Source of the DNA: Streptomyces sp. NBC_01275
GTDB taxonomy: Bacteria; Actinomycetota; Actinomycetes; Streptomycetales; Streptomycetaceae
DNA: 64,000 bases
Assembly (NCBI RefSeq): GCF_026340655.1
Contig: NZ_JAPEOZ010000001.1
Location: 10,044,001 to 10,108,000 of the forward strand
Reading direction: 5' to 3'
Part shown: positions 24,257-33,010 of the stretch, one piece after another
Position numbering within the stretch: position 1 is the first letter of the stretch
Layout: every line of letters starts with the position of its first letter
Notes under the pieces: generated by a model
The model's input: only the letters and a program-made list of their open reading frames with translations
Told to the model about the DNA's origin: nothing
Databases searched by the model: none
Made by a program: the position numbers and the translations under genes

Positions 24257-24391
24257 ATGTCGCCGACAAGTGTCGAGTACACCCTCACCGAGCCGGGCCA
24301 GGCACTCCGGGCCACCGTCGACGGAATGTGCGACTGGACCCACCGGTACTTCGGTCACATCGAAGCCTCGCGCCACCGTTTCGACGCCTGA
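24257..24391 (+). pseudogene. HxlR-family regulator C-terminal remnant
   Basis: A 44-residue frame SVEYTLTEPGQALRATVDG then MCDWTHRYFGHIEASRHRFD-A-stop is the tail of an HxlR regulator. The recognition helix is missing. It abuts the RidA fragment, suggesting a single deletion removed the ends of both. Confidence 0.6.
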
Positions 24392-24464
24392 CAGGCGAAG
24401 AACGCGCACCGTTCTGGTTCCTGCGCGCGCCTGCGGTGGGTCGCCCAGGGGGCTTCCGGCGACG

Positions 24465-25046
24465 TCAGCCTCCGGCGGCCCCGCCGGCCCAGGGGCGGAG
24501 CCCGTAGTCGGCCAGCCACCCGAGCAAGTCCTGTCGGGAGGCCGTGACAAGGCGTCCTCCAGTGAAGCGAACGTCTGCGGTCACTTCTGCCACACACTCG
24601 CGCGGAGGCACAAAGGACCGTGCCTCTTCGTCGGTGGTGAACTCGGCCTCGGCCAGGACCAAGCCGCGCAACGGGCCCTCGAAGACGTCAACGCCCAAGG
24701 GAGGCACACTGAAGCGCGTCTTGGTCAGCACCGCGGCCGGGAGCGAGGCGAGCAGGTCGTACTCGGCCGGAGACAGGTACATGTTCGTGATCAGACCCTG
24801 AACAGCGCCTGGTCGAGCGATCGCCACCTTCTGCGTGAGCTTGAGCTCGGAGCGGCCGTCCGGGTATGCGGCACGGCGAAGACGCAGCCGTGTCCCCACC
24901 AGATACCGGTCGGTGATCGCCCGGGTGGCGGTGACCGAAGACGGCGCCGGCGGTTCGGCCGACAGGAACCGTCTCTCCCGTTCGACGCGTGCGTACTTCC
25001 CCGGACGGACGAACTGTCCCTGAACCCCACCAGCCTTCTCGATCAC
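24465..25046 (-). CDS. CYTH-domain-like protein
   Basis: A 193-residue protein with the CYTH hallmark E-x-E-x-K-like segment in KYARVERERRFLSAEPP, then ITDRYLVGTRLRLRRA, SELKLTQKVAI and GPLRGLVLAEAEF (an acidic strand), and FTGGRLVTASRQDLLGWLAD at the C-terminus. CYTH proteins bind metal-chelated triphosphates (triphosphatase or cyclase). GTG 25046 is chosen because GGGAGG lies eight bases upstream; ATGs further out have no such site. Substrate undetermined. The 272 bases up to the next gene hold nothing else recognised. Confidence 0.75.
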   Translation of the reverse strand: MIEKAGGVQGQFVRPGKYARVERERRFLSAEPPAPSSVTATRAITDRYLVGTRLRLRRAAYPDGRSELKLTQKVAIARPGAVQGLITNMYLSPAEYDLLASLPAAVLTKTRFSVPPLGVDVFEGPLRGLVLAEAEFTTDEEARSFVPPRECVAEVTADVRFTGGRLVTASRQDLLGWLADYGLRPWAGGAAGG

Positions 25047-25318
25047 ACCAGCAGCCTCCCATCGCCGCCACCGCGCCATGGCAGATACGGCGCTCAAGGG
25101 CGAGAAACACCGTGCGGCTGTCGCCGTGCAAGGCCTCCAGCCTGCGGGCCGACAGGATCGGGTGGCTCTTGAACTGCTCGCAGGATGCTTCCCATGTCAC
25201 TCGCCCGCCCTCAGAACATATCGATGACGCCAACCGGTTCAGGAAGCCTCGCACGGTTGCCGGGCCGGCTCGTTCAGCCCCGATGGACTTCAGTGCCCGC
25301 AGATCGTGTTCTCACCTG

Positions 25319-26653
25319 TCATTGACGGTCCTCCCGGTGATGTGGGCGCTGAGGCGGCGAGGGCTTCTCGGAGTTGGCCTCCCCCAGGCAACGCAGGGCT
25401 TGGCTGAAGTCGTCGAGGGCGGGCCCGAACTCGCCTGCGGCGGTGTGGAAGGTCGATCGGTCTATCAGGATCCCGGCCAGGATCGAGGTTCCGTCCGCCG
25501 GGTGGTGCTGGGCCAGTTGGCGGGCCAGGCCCACTCCGTCATCGAACAGGGAACGCACTCGCTCCGCGAACAGATGGGTGCGGTGCTCCCAGTAGACGGC
25601 GGAGCGGACAGTGAGGACCCGGTGCAGCCGTACCAGTTCGGCCAGGTGTCGGTCCGGATCTTCGGCGGCTCGCAGAGCGAGGGCGTCCACCTCTTCACGC
25701 AGAGTGGTACGGCTGTCGAAGTACCGCCGCCTGGCATCGGGGGACCACTGCCTAGGCGTGGCCCCCGAAGGCGGACGCGGCCCACCGGACGTCGGCCGCT
25801 CGCCGTCGGCGCCGGAGAAGGACAGCAGGACCGCCCAATAGGACGCCTGATAGCCACTCCAGGACTTGCGTTCTCCGGTCGCGGCCAACTCCCTCAGCAG
25901 GGCGAGGGCCTCTTGCCGTACGGCGGCCGTCTGCTCGCCTCGGCCGCAGTCGTCGAGCATCTGTGCGTACCCGATCAGCGAGTAGAGATGGCAGGCCATC
26001 GGGCCGCGGTCGTTCGCGGCCTCGACCGCTTCCATGCGGACGAGCGTCTCGAACGCGGCGAGTGCTTCGCCGGACCGGCCGGCGTCACCGAGCGCGGCGA
26101 TCCACTCCAGAAGCGACCAGGCGAGAGTCCCCCTGTCAGGCCCGTCGGGCAGGATCGCCGCGACCCACTCGGTCAGGGCGTCGGCAGCCTCGGCATAGCG
26201 GCCTTCCTCGGAGAGACCGGCCGCCCAGTCACGCAGCCCCTTGACCGCAAGGTCTCGGGACAGTTCGGCCTGCGCACGACCGATGGCGAGCATCTCGGCA
26301 CGCATGGCGAGCCCTTCGGCGCGTCGGCCCAGGGTGTACAGCTCTCTCTGGCACGTGTCGAGTGCCTCGTACAGAAGATCCGCACGGGCGGGTTCGGCCG
26401 GATCGACGGCCCGCGCCGCGGCCACCGCCTCCTCGCGCAGCGCGAGACAGGCTGCGTGCCGTCGGCCGGAGCCGGAGCCGTAACTCAGGCGTTGCAGGGC
26501 CTTGACCAGGCGGGGCAGATAGGAGGCGGGACTGACCTGGGCGAGCACCCGGTAGGCGTCGACCTCCTCGCGTGGAGTGCGGCGTCCTGACGCGAGCAGT
26601 ACATTCCGCGCCCGCACGATGTCGTCCTGATCGACTTTCCGCGAGTGATGCAT
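25319..26653 (-). CDS. TPR-like helical repeat protein
   Basis: A 444-residue soluble protein made of helical repeats with TPR spacing, for example YRVLAQVSPASYLPRLVKAL, LYEALDTCQRELYTLGRRAE and the C-terminal EFGPALDDFSQALRCLGEA. No catalytic domain or membrane segment is visible. ATG 26653 gives MHHSRKVDQDDIVRARNVLL; upstream in-frame residues look non-coding. Actinomycetes carry many such proteins beside regulators, as scaffolds or peptide sensors, but no partner is adjacent here. Confidence 0.75.
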   Translation of the reverse strand: MHHSRKVDQDDIVRARNVLLASGRRTPREEVDAYRVLAQVSPASYLPRLVKALQRLSYGSGSGRRHAACLALREEAVAAARAVDPAEPARADLLYEALDTCQRELYTLGRRAEGLAMRAEMLAIGRAQAELSRDLAVKGLRDWAAGLSEEGRYAEAADALTEWVAAILPDGPDRGTLAWSLLEWIAALGDAGRSGEALAAFETLVRMEAVEAANDRGPMACHLYSLIGYAQMLDDCGRGEQTAAVRQEALALLRELAATGERKSWSGYQASYWAVLLSFSGADGERPTSGGPRPPSGATPRQWSPDARRRYFDSRTTLREEVDALALRAAEDPDRHLAELVRLHRVLTVRSAVYWEHRTHLFAERVRSLFDDGVGLARQLAQHHPADGTSILAGILIDRSTFHTAAGEFGPALDDFSQALRCLGEANSEKPSPPQRPHHREDRQ

Positions 26654-26769
26654 AGCGGGGATTCTGGGTGTCCCCACGAGGGCCGAACAAGCCTGGTGAC
26701 CTGTGCAGTTCGTCCTACGCAAACGCCCTCTGACCTGTCATGATGGGTGTGTCATCACCTCTCCTGGGG

Positions 26770-27924
26770 TTACTGGTAGGTCCGGCTGTCCGATGCCACC
26801 TGCTCGTGTCCGGTGAGCATGTCGATCAGGCCGTGGGGTGTGTTGTCGCCGAAGCAGAGCTCGTGGATGTGGGCGGCTTCGGTGGCGGCCGCGGTGCTGC
26901 GGGGGAACAGGGCCTGCTCGTATGCGGTGAGCGCGGCCTCGACGTCATCGGGGTGCGCGGCGAGAGCCTTGCCGAGTTCGGCGCCGTCGTACATGGCCAG
27001 GTTGGCGCCCTCGCCGGACGGGGGCATGAGGTGGGCGGCGTCGCCGAGCAGGGTTACGCCGGGCACGCGGTCCCACTGGTGGCCGATGGGCAGGGAGTGG
27101 ACGGGGCGCGGGACCGGTGCGGTCTCACCGTCGGTGATCAGCGCGGTGAGCTCCGGTGCCCAGCCGTCGAACTCCTCGGCGATCCGCGCGGTGGCCGCGG
27201 CGGGATCGGTGAAGTCGATGCCGGCGAGCCAGTCCTGCGACTTGGAGAGCCCCACGTAGGTGTGGAGGGTCCCGCCGCTTTCCCGGTGGGCGCAGATCCC
27301 CTTCCCCGGCGTGAGCGCGAACAGCGCCCCGCCGCCGACCGTCTTCGCGGCAGCCGGGTGCCGGGTGTCGGCGTCGAACAGGTAGGTCTCGACGAACGAC
27401 GTGCCGGCGTACTCGGGTGTGGCGTCGGAGAGCAGCGGCCTCACTCGTGACCACGCGCCGTCCGCGCCGACCAGCAGGCCCGTGACGACGGTGCTGCTGT
27501 CGACGAAGGTCACCTCATGGCGGCTGTCGCCGAGGGCACGGACACCGCTGACCTTGTGGCCCCACCGGACGGTGCCGGCCGGGAGTGAGTCGAGCAGGAG
27601 CTGTCGCAGCTCGCCGCGCTGCACCTCGGGGCGTCCACCCGTGCCGTCGTCGGGTTCGTCGAGCAGAACGGTCCCGTCCTGGTCGAGGACCCGCGTCGCC
27701 TCGCGGCCCTCCAGGACGAGGTCGCGGAACTCGTCGATCAGGCCTGCCGCGCGGAGGGCCGGTCGGCCGTTGTGCTCGTGGATGTCGAGCATGCCGCCCT
27801 GCGTGCGGGCGCTAGGCGAGCTCTCCGCCTCGTAGATCGTCGCCGGGATGCCGTGGACGTGGAGGACGCGGGCGAGGGTCAGTCCGCCGAGCCCGGCGCC
27901 GATGATCGTGACGTCATGGGTCAT
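26770..27924 (-). CDS. FAD-dependent monooxygenase (TetX/PHBH-type)
   Basis: A 384-residue group A flavoprotein monooxygenase that hydroxylates aromatic or polyketide-like substrates with NAD(P)H and O2. Motifs are VTIIGAGLGGLTLARVL (GxGxxG), the VQRGELRQLLLDSL segment, VGADGAWSRVRPLL (DG motif), and TLLGDAAHLMPPSGEGANLA (GD motif). It is close in layout to TetX-like enzymes, which can inactivate tetracyclines, but activity cannot be inferred. GGAAGG precedes ATG 27924. Divergent from a TetR gene across three identical-type operators. Confidence 0.92.
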   Translation of the reverse strand: MTHDVTIIGAGLGGLTLARVLHVHGIPATIYEAESSPSARTQGGMLDIHEHNGRPALRAAGLIDEFRDLVLEGREATRVLDQDGTVLLDEPDDGTGGRPEVQRGELRQLLLDSLPAGTVRWGHKVSGVRALGDSRHEVTFVDSSTVVTGLLVGADGAWSRVRPLLSDATPEYAGTSFVETYLFDADTRHPAAAKTVGGGALFALTPGKGICAHRESGGTLHTYVGLSKSQDWLAGIDFTDPAAATARIAEEFDGWAPELTALITDGETAPVPRPVHSLPIGHQWDRVPGVTLLGDAAHLMPPSGEGANLAMYDGAELGKALAAHPDDVEAALTAYEQALFPRSTAAATEAAHIHELCFGDNTPHGLIDMLTGHEQVASDSRTYQ

Positions 27925-27993
27925 GGTGATTCCTTCCGGGGTGTACGGATGGCGTGGTGCACGGATGCCGGGCGGCACCCGTCAGGCCATCTC

Positions 27994-28059
27994 TGGAACG
28001 CTGTTCCAATGCCAGCTTGGAACGGTGTTCCAGCATTGTCAAGCCGGAACGGCGTTCCA
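27994..28059. promoter_or_regulatory. Three tandem palindromic operators, GGAACG-N-YGTTCC type
   Basis: TGGAACGCTGTTCCA (27994-28008), TGGAACGGTGTTCCA (28018-28032) and CGGAACGGCGTTCCA (28045-28059) are near-identical dyads with starts 24 and 27 bases apart. They lie between the divergent monooxygenase and TetR genes. Confidence 0.8.
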
Positions 28060-28080
28060 GACCTGTGTCAGGATGTCCGC

Positions 28081-28773
28081 ATGGCAACCAGGACCCGCCG
28101 TCCGGAGCGGCGAGAGGAACCGCTCTCCCGCGAGCGCATCGTCGAGGCCGCGATCGGGCTTCTCGACGCGGCGGGCGAGGGCGGACTCACGTTCCGCGCA
28201 CTGGCCCAGCGCCTCGCCACCGGGCCCGGTGCGATCTACTGGCATGTCACGGGCAAGGATGAACTCCTCGGCGCCGCCGCCGACGCCGTCATCGCCGGCG
28301 CCATGACAGCCGGCACCGCCGACACAGCGCCGCGAGAAGCGGTCCGTGCCCTCGCGCTCGGCGTGTTCGACGCGATCGACGCCCACCCGTGGGTCGGCAC
28401 GCAACTCGCCCGCGCCCCGGCGCAGTTGCCGCTGCTGTGGGTCTTCGAACACCTCGGACGCCAGGTCCAGGCGCTCGGAGTACCCCATGCCGCCCAGTTC
28501 ACCGCCGCGTCCGCGCTACTGAACTACATCCTCGGAGTGGGCGGACAGAACGCGGCCAACGCCCGCGGACACCAGCCGGACACGAACCGGACCGAATTCC
28601 TCAACACCGTCTCGGCCGCATGGGCAAACCTCGATCCCGACGAGTACCCGTTCACCCGAAACGTCGCAGACCAACTACGCGATCACGACGACCGAGCGGA
28701 GTTCCTCGCCGGCATCGACCTCATCCTCACCGGAATCACCGCCGGTCAACAGCCGCCCGCCCCTGCGCCGTAG
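28081..28773 (+). CDS. TetR-family repressor
   Basis: A 230-residue repressor with the HTH GLLDAAGEGGLTFRALAQRL then GPGAIYWHVTGKDELLGAAA. The YWHV variant and the ligand domain FDAIDAHPWVGTQLARAP resemble TetR_C-type proteins that control drug-modifying or efflux genes. ATG 28081 lies 21 bases from the third operator, so autoregulation is likely. Divergent from the FAD monooxygenase, giving a classical resistance-type repressor/flavoenzyme pair. Confidence 0.92.
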   Translation: MATRTRRPERREEPLSRERIVEAAIGLLDAAGEGGLTFRALAQRLATGPGAIYWHVTGKDELLGAAADAVIAGAMTAGTADTAPREAVRALALGVFDAIDAHPWVGTQLARAPAQLPLLWVFEHLGRQVQALGVPHAAQFTAASALLNYILGVGGQNAANARGHQPDTNRTEFLNTVSAAWANLDPDEYPFTRNVADQLRDHDDRAEFLAGIDLILTGITAGQQPPAPAP

Positions 28774-29025
28774 CAGTCGTCACCTCTCGGTGCTGTGCCC
28801 TGGGTGCGGCACCGACACAGAGATCCCGGAGTTCTTCGTGGACCCGATTTCCACCTTTCGAGACCCCAGAGCTACCTGACCCCGCCCATGTCCGCCACCG
28901 GTGAGCACCCCTGGGGCGAGGTCGCGGCAGCACTCCAGGAAGAGGCCCTGGGGGAGGGACGGGAGCCCTTCCTGCGGGTGGCCCGCGCAGTCGCGGCGGC
29001 GGGAGTGCCACCGGAAACGCGCTTG

Positions 29026-29190
29026 GCCGGAGGAGCCTACGACCATCGACCTGCAGACCGTGCGGCGGCTGGTGGAGACCAACGTCATCGGCGTCATCCG
29101 GGTCACCAACGCGATGCTGCCCCCTGCTGCGCCGCTCGGTGCACCCACGGATCGTCGACCAGTCCAGCCACGCCGGCTGAGGAGCTGAGC
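29026..29190 (+). pseudogene. Short-chain dehydrogenase internal fragment, frameshifted
   Basis: TTIDLQTVRRLVETNVIGVI then RVTNAMLP is the helix-4/5 region of an SDR; a frameshift at about 29125 is needed to reach LLRRSVHPRIVDQSSHA. Neither cofactor motif nor YxxxK is present. The 28774-29025 stretch before it shows no confident gene. Confidence 0.6.
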
Positions 29191-29227
29191 GACACCGTGC
29201 CCAAGGGCGGGATTCGGGGAGGCCGGC

Positions 29228-30481
29228 TCACGAGGTGACGAGGAAGACCGTGTAGTACCGGTCGCCGTTGTCTACGCCGTACACGCCGCGCACCAGGTCG
29301 GGTGCGCCGGAGAGGCTGTGGGCCAGTTTGTTGCCGGTGCCGGCGTCGACCAGCGCACCGCCCGTCTTCGTGGCGAAGAAGACGCGTCCGTCGACCATCG
29401 ACCTGGGTTCGATCTCCGCGTCGGCCACCCGCTTCGCCGGGACACTCCAGGAACGCCTCCGCGATGTCAGGTCGTACGCGAACAAGATCCGGCGGTCCTC
29501 GGCGCCGCCGGAAGTCCGGCACACCACGGCCGTCCTCCCGTCCGACACACAGGTGGGAAAGCCAGTGGGGCCGGCCTCGGTGTGCAGTACCGCCCCGGAT
29601 CTCGTGTCGCGCAGGACGATCTCGGCGTCGTAGCTGCCGATGCTGTCCGGGTCGGCCTTGACGGGCACGGCGACCACGCCCGCGCCGGTGACGGCGAGGC
29701 CGCCGCGTGGATACATCACGCTCGTCCAGCGCTGCCGCCCGGTCGCCGCGTCTAGGGCCGTCACCGTGTCGATCTCAGGGTTGGCGACGATCACGGTGTC
29801 TCCGTCGATGCCGTATGCCCTGAGCCCCGACTTCTGCCACAGCACCTTGCCGGTCTCGGCGTCGACCACCGCGGTCAGGTGTTTCTCATCCGACCCCGGC
29901 AGCGACTCACGCTTGTCGGTGACCAGGGCGAACCGGTCGGTTGAGCCGATCACCGTGTCGACGCCGGCGATCGGCGTGCGCCAGCTCTCGGTGCCGTCGA
30001 GGTGGAGCCCGATGGCGCCCTGTTCGGAGCTGCCGGCCTCGATGCCCTCGCCGGCCGTGGTGCTGGCGTAGGGGAGCACGAGTGTCGACCCGGCGAGCGC
30101 GGGCGCGCCGGGCGTACAACCCAGACGCGCGCCGTCGATCTCCCCGACGACGCGCCACTTCTCGGTGTCCGGTGCGGCGAGAGGCATGGCCGCCAGGATG
30201 CACTTCGCACCGGTGGAGGACAGTGCCACCACAAGGTCGTCGGTGACCACGGCGCGGCCCGAACCGTGGGCGACCTCCCGGAGGCCGGTCGGCGGCCCGC
30301 CCCGTGCGGTGGGCGTCGCCGCGACGGCACTCGGGCTGCCGGCCGCCGAGGTGGCGCCGGCCGTCCCGCCGGGCGGCCGATCGGCGCCGCCGTCGTCGCA
30401 GGCGCCGAGCAAGGCGACGCCGAGTGCCAGGACCAGCAGCCTGACCGCGCGATGACCGTGCCGAGCCGCCCCACGACGCAT
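29228..30481 (-). CDS. Lipoprotein with PQQ-like beta-propeller repeats
   Basis: A 417-residue predicted lipoprotein. The signal peptide RRGAARHGHRAVRLLVLALG ends in the lipobox LLGAC, followed by a Gly/Pro/Ala-rich linker and beta-propeller blades of the PQQ-binding-like type (VVDAETGKVLWQKSGLRAYG, TALDAATGRQRWTSVMYPRG, VLRDTRSGAVLHTEAG, AYDLTSRRRSWSVPA). No PQQ-dehydrogenase catalytic residues are evident, so a surface-anchored binding or sensor role is more likely. ATG 30481 is the start that gives a proper signal peptide. Confidence 0.82.
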   Translation of the reverse strand: MRRGAARHGHRAVRLLVLALGVALLGACDDGGADRPPGGTAGATSAAGSPSAVAATPTARGGPPTGLREVAHGSGRAVVTDDLVVALSSTGAKCILAAMPLAAPDTEKWRVVGEIDGARLGCTPGAPALAGSTLVLPYASTTAGEGIEAGSSEQGAIGLHLDGTESWRTPIAGVDTVIGSTDRFALVTDKRESLPGSDEKHLTAVVDAETGKVLWQKSGLRAYGIDGDTVIVANPEIDTVTALDAATGRQRWTSVMYPRGGLAVTGAGVVAVPVKADPDSIGSYDAEIVLRDTRSGAVLHTEAGPTGFPTCVSDGRTAVVCRTSGGAEDRRILFAYDLTSRRRSWSVPAKRVADAEIEPRSMVDGRVFFATKTGGALVDAGTGNKLAHSLSGAPDLVRGVYGVDNGDRYYTVFLVTS

Positions 30482-30776
30482 CCCGCTCCCATTCCCGCGA
30501 CCGTGCCTGATCGATCGGTTCGTACATCTGACGGCGGGAAATCCCCAGCTCAGCGGGACAGCGTCCGCCACTGCGTGCCCGACGGCGTCACCGTCGGCCG
30601 GCCGGCCGAACTGGCCCCTGGGCACCGCAAGCTGCCACACCTCCGCACGTGCGGCAAGACCATCGGCGCGCCAAAAGGCCCGACCGAGCGTCGGAGGCGA
30701 GGCCGCCAGGGTCCCGGCAGGTGGCCAGCAGGTGCCCTGCGAAGAAGCACGGCCCCCGGCGCGTCACTTCGACGGT

Positions 30777-31211
30777 TCAGCTCGGCGGCGGTGTCGGCCG
30801 GCAGACCACCGTCGTCCAGTGCCAACAGGTCATCGCTACAGCAGCCGTCAGCCACACCACGCCCAACCAGGGGTAGGCCGCAGCACCGGCACAGTCGTCC
30901 AAGTCAACCTCGCTTCGGCGGCATCCGCGTGGCGTCCCGACGACGATCTGGACCGGCCACGCCAGGATCATCGCGGCGACCAGCCCGCTGACGGCCCCGA
31001 AGCCTCCCGCCGTCGTACAGCGATCCCACCTGCTGTACGGCTCGGGGGGCGCCGGGCGATAGAAGGCAGCGATCTGAAGCGCCAGCGCCACCCCCAAGGC
31101 GAAACTGAGCCAGTCGTAGCGCCCGTCTCCGAGCGACAGAGTGATCACTGCGGCGAGAGCGGCCGACCACAGCGCTGCCTGGTCGGTCACGCCCCTGTTC
31201 TGTTGAGACAC
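30777..31211 (-). CDS. Small integral membrane protein, unknown function
   Basis: 144 residues with three or four hydrophobic segments: AALWSAALAAVITLSLG, LSFALGVALALQIAAFY, GAVSGLVAAMILAWPVQIVV and WLGVVWLTAAVAMTCWHW. A cysteine pair (GTPRGC and DLDDC) lies in the loop between the last two. The GTG start at 31211 has a GGGGGA upstream. No family is recognised and there is no operon partner. Confidence 0.65.
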   Translation of the reverse strand: MSQQNRGVTDQAALWSAALAAVITLSLGDGRYDWLSFALGVALALQIAAFYRPAPPEPYSRWDRCTTAGGFGAVSGLVAAMILAWPVQIVVGTPRGCRRSEVDLDDCAGAAAYPWLGVVWLTAAVAMTCWHWTTVVCRPTPPPS

Positions 31212-31420
31212 GCATCCCCCGTGGCCCCTCGTGCTTTCGTGGCGAGACTATGTCTGGTGACGGATCACGGACGGGGAAAGCCCGGGAGGTCCCTCGTTCG
31301 AGTGGCCCCGTGGCCAACTGGGATGCGTGACTGGCCGTCTGAAGGGTTGCTACCGCACTTCACCCGGTTGCTGGCCTTCCGCAAGGGCTTGGGGTGCTGG
31401 CCGTAGCTGCCGTATCCACC

Positions 31421-31468
31421 GGTCAGCGGGTCAGCGGGTCAGCGGGTCAGCGGGTCAGCGGGTCAGCG
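31421..31468 (+). repeat. Octanucleotide repeat, GGTCAGCG x6
   Basis: Six perfect head-to-tail copies of GGTCAGCG overlap the last codons and stop of the AraC gene; on the minus strand the unit contributes the TGA stop codon. With an 8-base unit, any copy-number change shifts the downstream frame. Confidence 0.95.
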
Positions 31469-32218
31469 GGTCTGCCGGCGGGGCTGGTGTGTTCCTGGGG
31501 TGTGTCCGAAGGCGCGGCGGAACACGTCGATGAAGGCGCTGGCGGACGACCACCCGCACAGGTGGGCCACGGTGGTGACCGGAGTGTTCTCGGCCAGTAG
31601 GACCAGGGCGTGGTACAGGCGCAGTTGGGTGCGCCACTGCGGGAAGGTCATGCCGAGATCGGCCTTGAAGAGGCGGGAGAGGGTACGGTCGCCGACGCCG
31701 ACTTCCCTGCCCAGTGCGGCCAGGGTGCGGTCGTCGGCCGGATCTGTGCGCAGGATCTCGCACAGCGCCTTCAGTTGGGGGGTGGTCGGGGTGGGCAGGT
31801 GCAGGGGCTGCTGGGGCGAGGCCCGCAACTGGTCGAGCAACACGGCCCGCAGCCGCCCGCGTTCGGGACTGTCGTCGTGCGGGGTGTGCGTGTAGGCGAG
31901 GATCAGTTCCCGCAGGAGGGGGCCGACCGCCAGGACGGTCGGTTGGTCCAGGCCGAGCGGGTTGTCGCGCGCGGGCAGGCCGACCAGGTGCAGTTCGAGT
32001 TCGCCGTGGGCCTGGTGGGCGTGCACGGTGCCGGCCGGTACCCAGATGGCGCGCGTGCCCGGCGCGACCCACGAACCTTTGCCGGTCGTCACGGCCAGCA
32101 CTCCCCGGCCCGCATAGACGATCTGGTGGTCGTCGTGGCGGTGAGCGTCGATGGCGTCTCCGGACGCCAGCCACTGGGTACGGGTCGGTGCTACGGGCTC
32201 ATGGCGGATTTCTGTCAT
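31463..32218 (-). CDS. AraC-family transcriptional regulator
   Basis: A 251-residue regulator with an N-terminal cupin sensor (AHRHDDHQIVYAGRGVLAV, GTRAIWVPAGTVHAHQAHG) and a C-terminal double HTH (RTLAALGREVGVGDRTLSRL FKADLGM and VTTVAHLCGWSSASAFIDVF). ATG 32218 (MTEIRHEPVAPTRTQW) is the most family-like start although the ribosome-binding site is weak. The DNA-binding domain is complete up to AFGHTPGTHQPRRQTR, beyond which the stop falls in the octamer repeat. No obvious target gene is adjacent. Confidence 0.88.
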   Translation of the reverse strand: MTEIRHEPVAPTRTQWLASGDAIDAHRHDDHQIVYAGRGVLAVTTGKGSWVAPGTRAIWVPAGTVHAHQAHGELELHLVGLPARDNPLGLDQPTVLAVGPLLRELILAYTHTPHDDSPERGRLRAVLLDQLRASPQQPLHLPTPTTPQLKALCEILRTDPADDRTLAALGREVGVGDRTLSRLFKADLGMTFPQWRTQLRLYHALVLLAENTPVTTVAHLCGWSSASAFIDVFRRAFGHTPGTHQPRRQTR

Positions 32219-32698
32219 TAGTTGGCAGTTTACCGAAAGTGCGACATCTCGCTCGGCGTCGACCATGGCGATGTGCCGGTCCCACAGGCCCAGGCGCTTC
32301 CGGCCCGGGCGCTGCCCGCCCAGCCACTGCCGACGCAGATCCAGGCATCGCCGACCCCGGGCCGTTCGCCGAGCCGGTCGCCGCCGCCCTGCACGAGGCG
32401 GTTCCCCGATCCGGCACCGCCTGCGCGGCGCCCACCGGCGACCTCGAGGAAGCGGTCGTCGGCTACGCCCGCCGCACCTGGGCCGGCCCGTCGACCCCGT
32501 CGGCGTGCGCACCGTCGCCGACGTCGGGATCGGCATCGTCGAGACCCCACTTGATCGCTGATCAGTGGGCATGCGGTCTGTTCCCTGCCAAGCCCTGTGT
32601 GTTGGGTCTTCCCGCGCGACGGAGCGGTGCGGGCGAGTTTCGTGGGGATGGGGCCTGGATAGAGTGAGGGCGGGCTGTTACTGGCGTTGAGGATGGTC
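32219..32698. other. Region without a confident gene
   Basis: About 480 bases between the AraC gene and a DHPS remnant. The plus strand has short coding-like stretches in different frames (FAEPVAAALHEAVPRSG; DLEEAVVGYARRTW; VDPVGVRTVADVGIGIVETP) that look like one decayed gene I cannot identify. Confidence 0.4.
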
Positions 32699-32998
32699 AT
32701 AACCATCGGGGAGCGGCTCCGTCACCAGATCGAGCGGTTCTTCGCCGAGCGCCTGGCCGTGCTAGAAGCGGCGGGCATCGGCCGGGACCGGCTGGTCATC
32801 GACCCGCGGCTCGGCTACTTCCTCCCGGAAGTCCTTTCTTCGTGCGCGCACAGGGAGCAGCCTCCCGGGCATCGGCCCGGCGAGTTCGGCGGCGGAGCTG
32901 TATGCCGCGTGCCAAGAGGGTGGACTACATCCGCACCCATGCGCGTCGCCGCCATCCGCGACGCGCTCATTGTCTTCAAAGCCCTGGGAAGGGACCAA
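32699..32998 (+). pseudogene. Dihydropteroate synthase-like (FolP) remnant
   Basis: RFFAERLAVLEAAGIGRDRL then VIDPRLGYFL is the central strand/loop of a DHPS, and after frame changes AAELYAACQ, VDYIRTHA and VAAIRDALIVFKALGRDQGR form its C-terminus (normally ELYAA...VDYIRTHDV). The N-terminal half and the pterin/pABA loops are gone and at least two frameshifts are needed. It ends 13 bases before the Nudix start, so it was probably the first gene of that operon. Confidence 0.7.
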
Positions 32999-33010
32999 GG
33001 AAGGTGCTTG

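Noticed and set aside
26770..28773. Calling the FAD monooxygenase a tetracycline-inactivating TetX
   Set aside because: Only general class A flavoprotein motifs can be read; many related enzymes have other substrates, so no resistance function or symbol is assigned.
31421..31468. Octamer array considered as an iteron origin
   Set aside because: No replication initiator gene, no AT-rich region, and the repeats overlap an AraC gene end.
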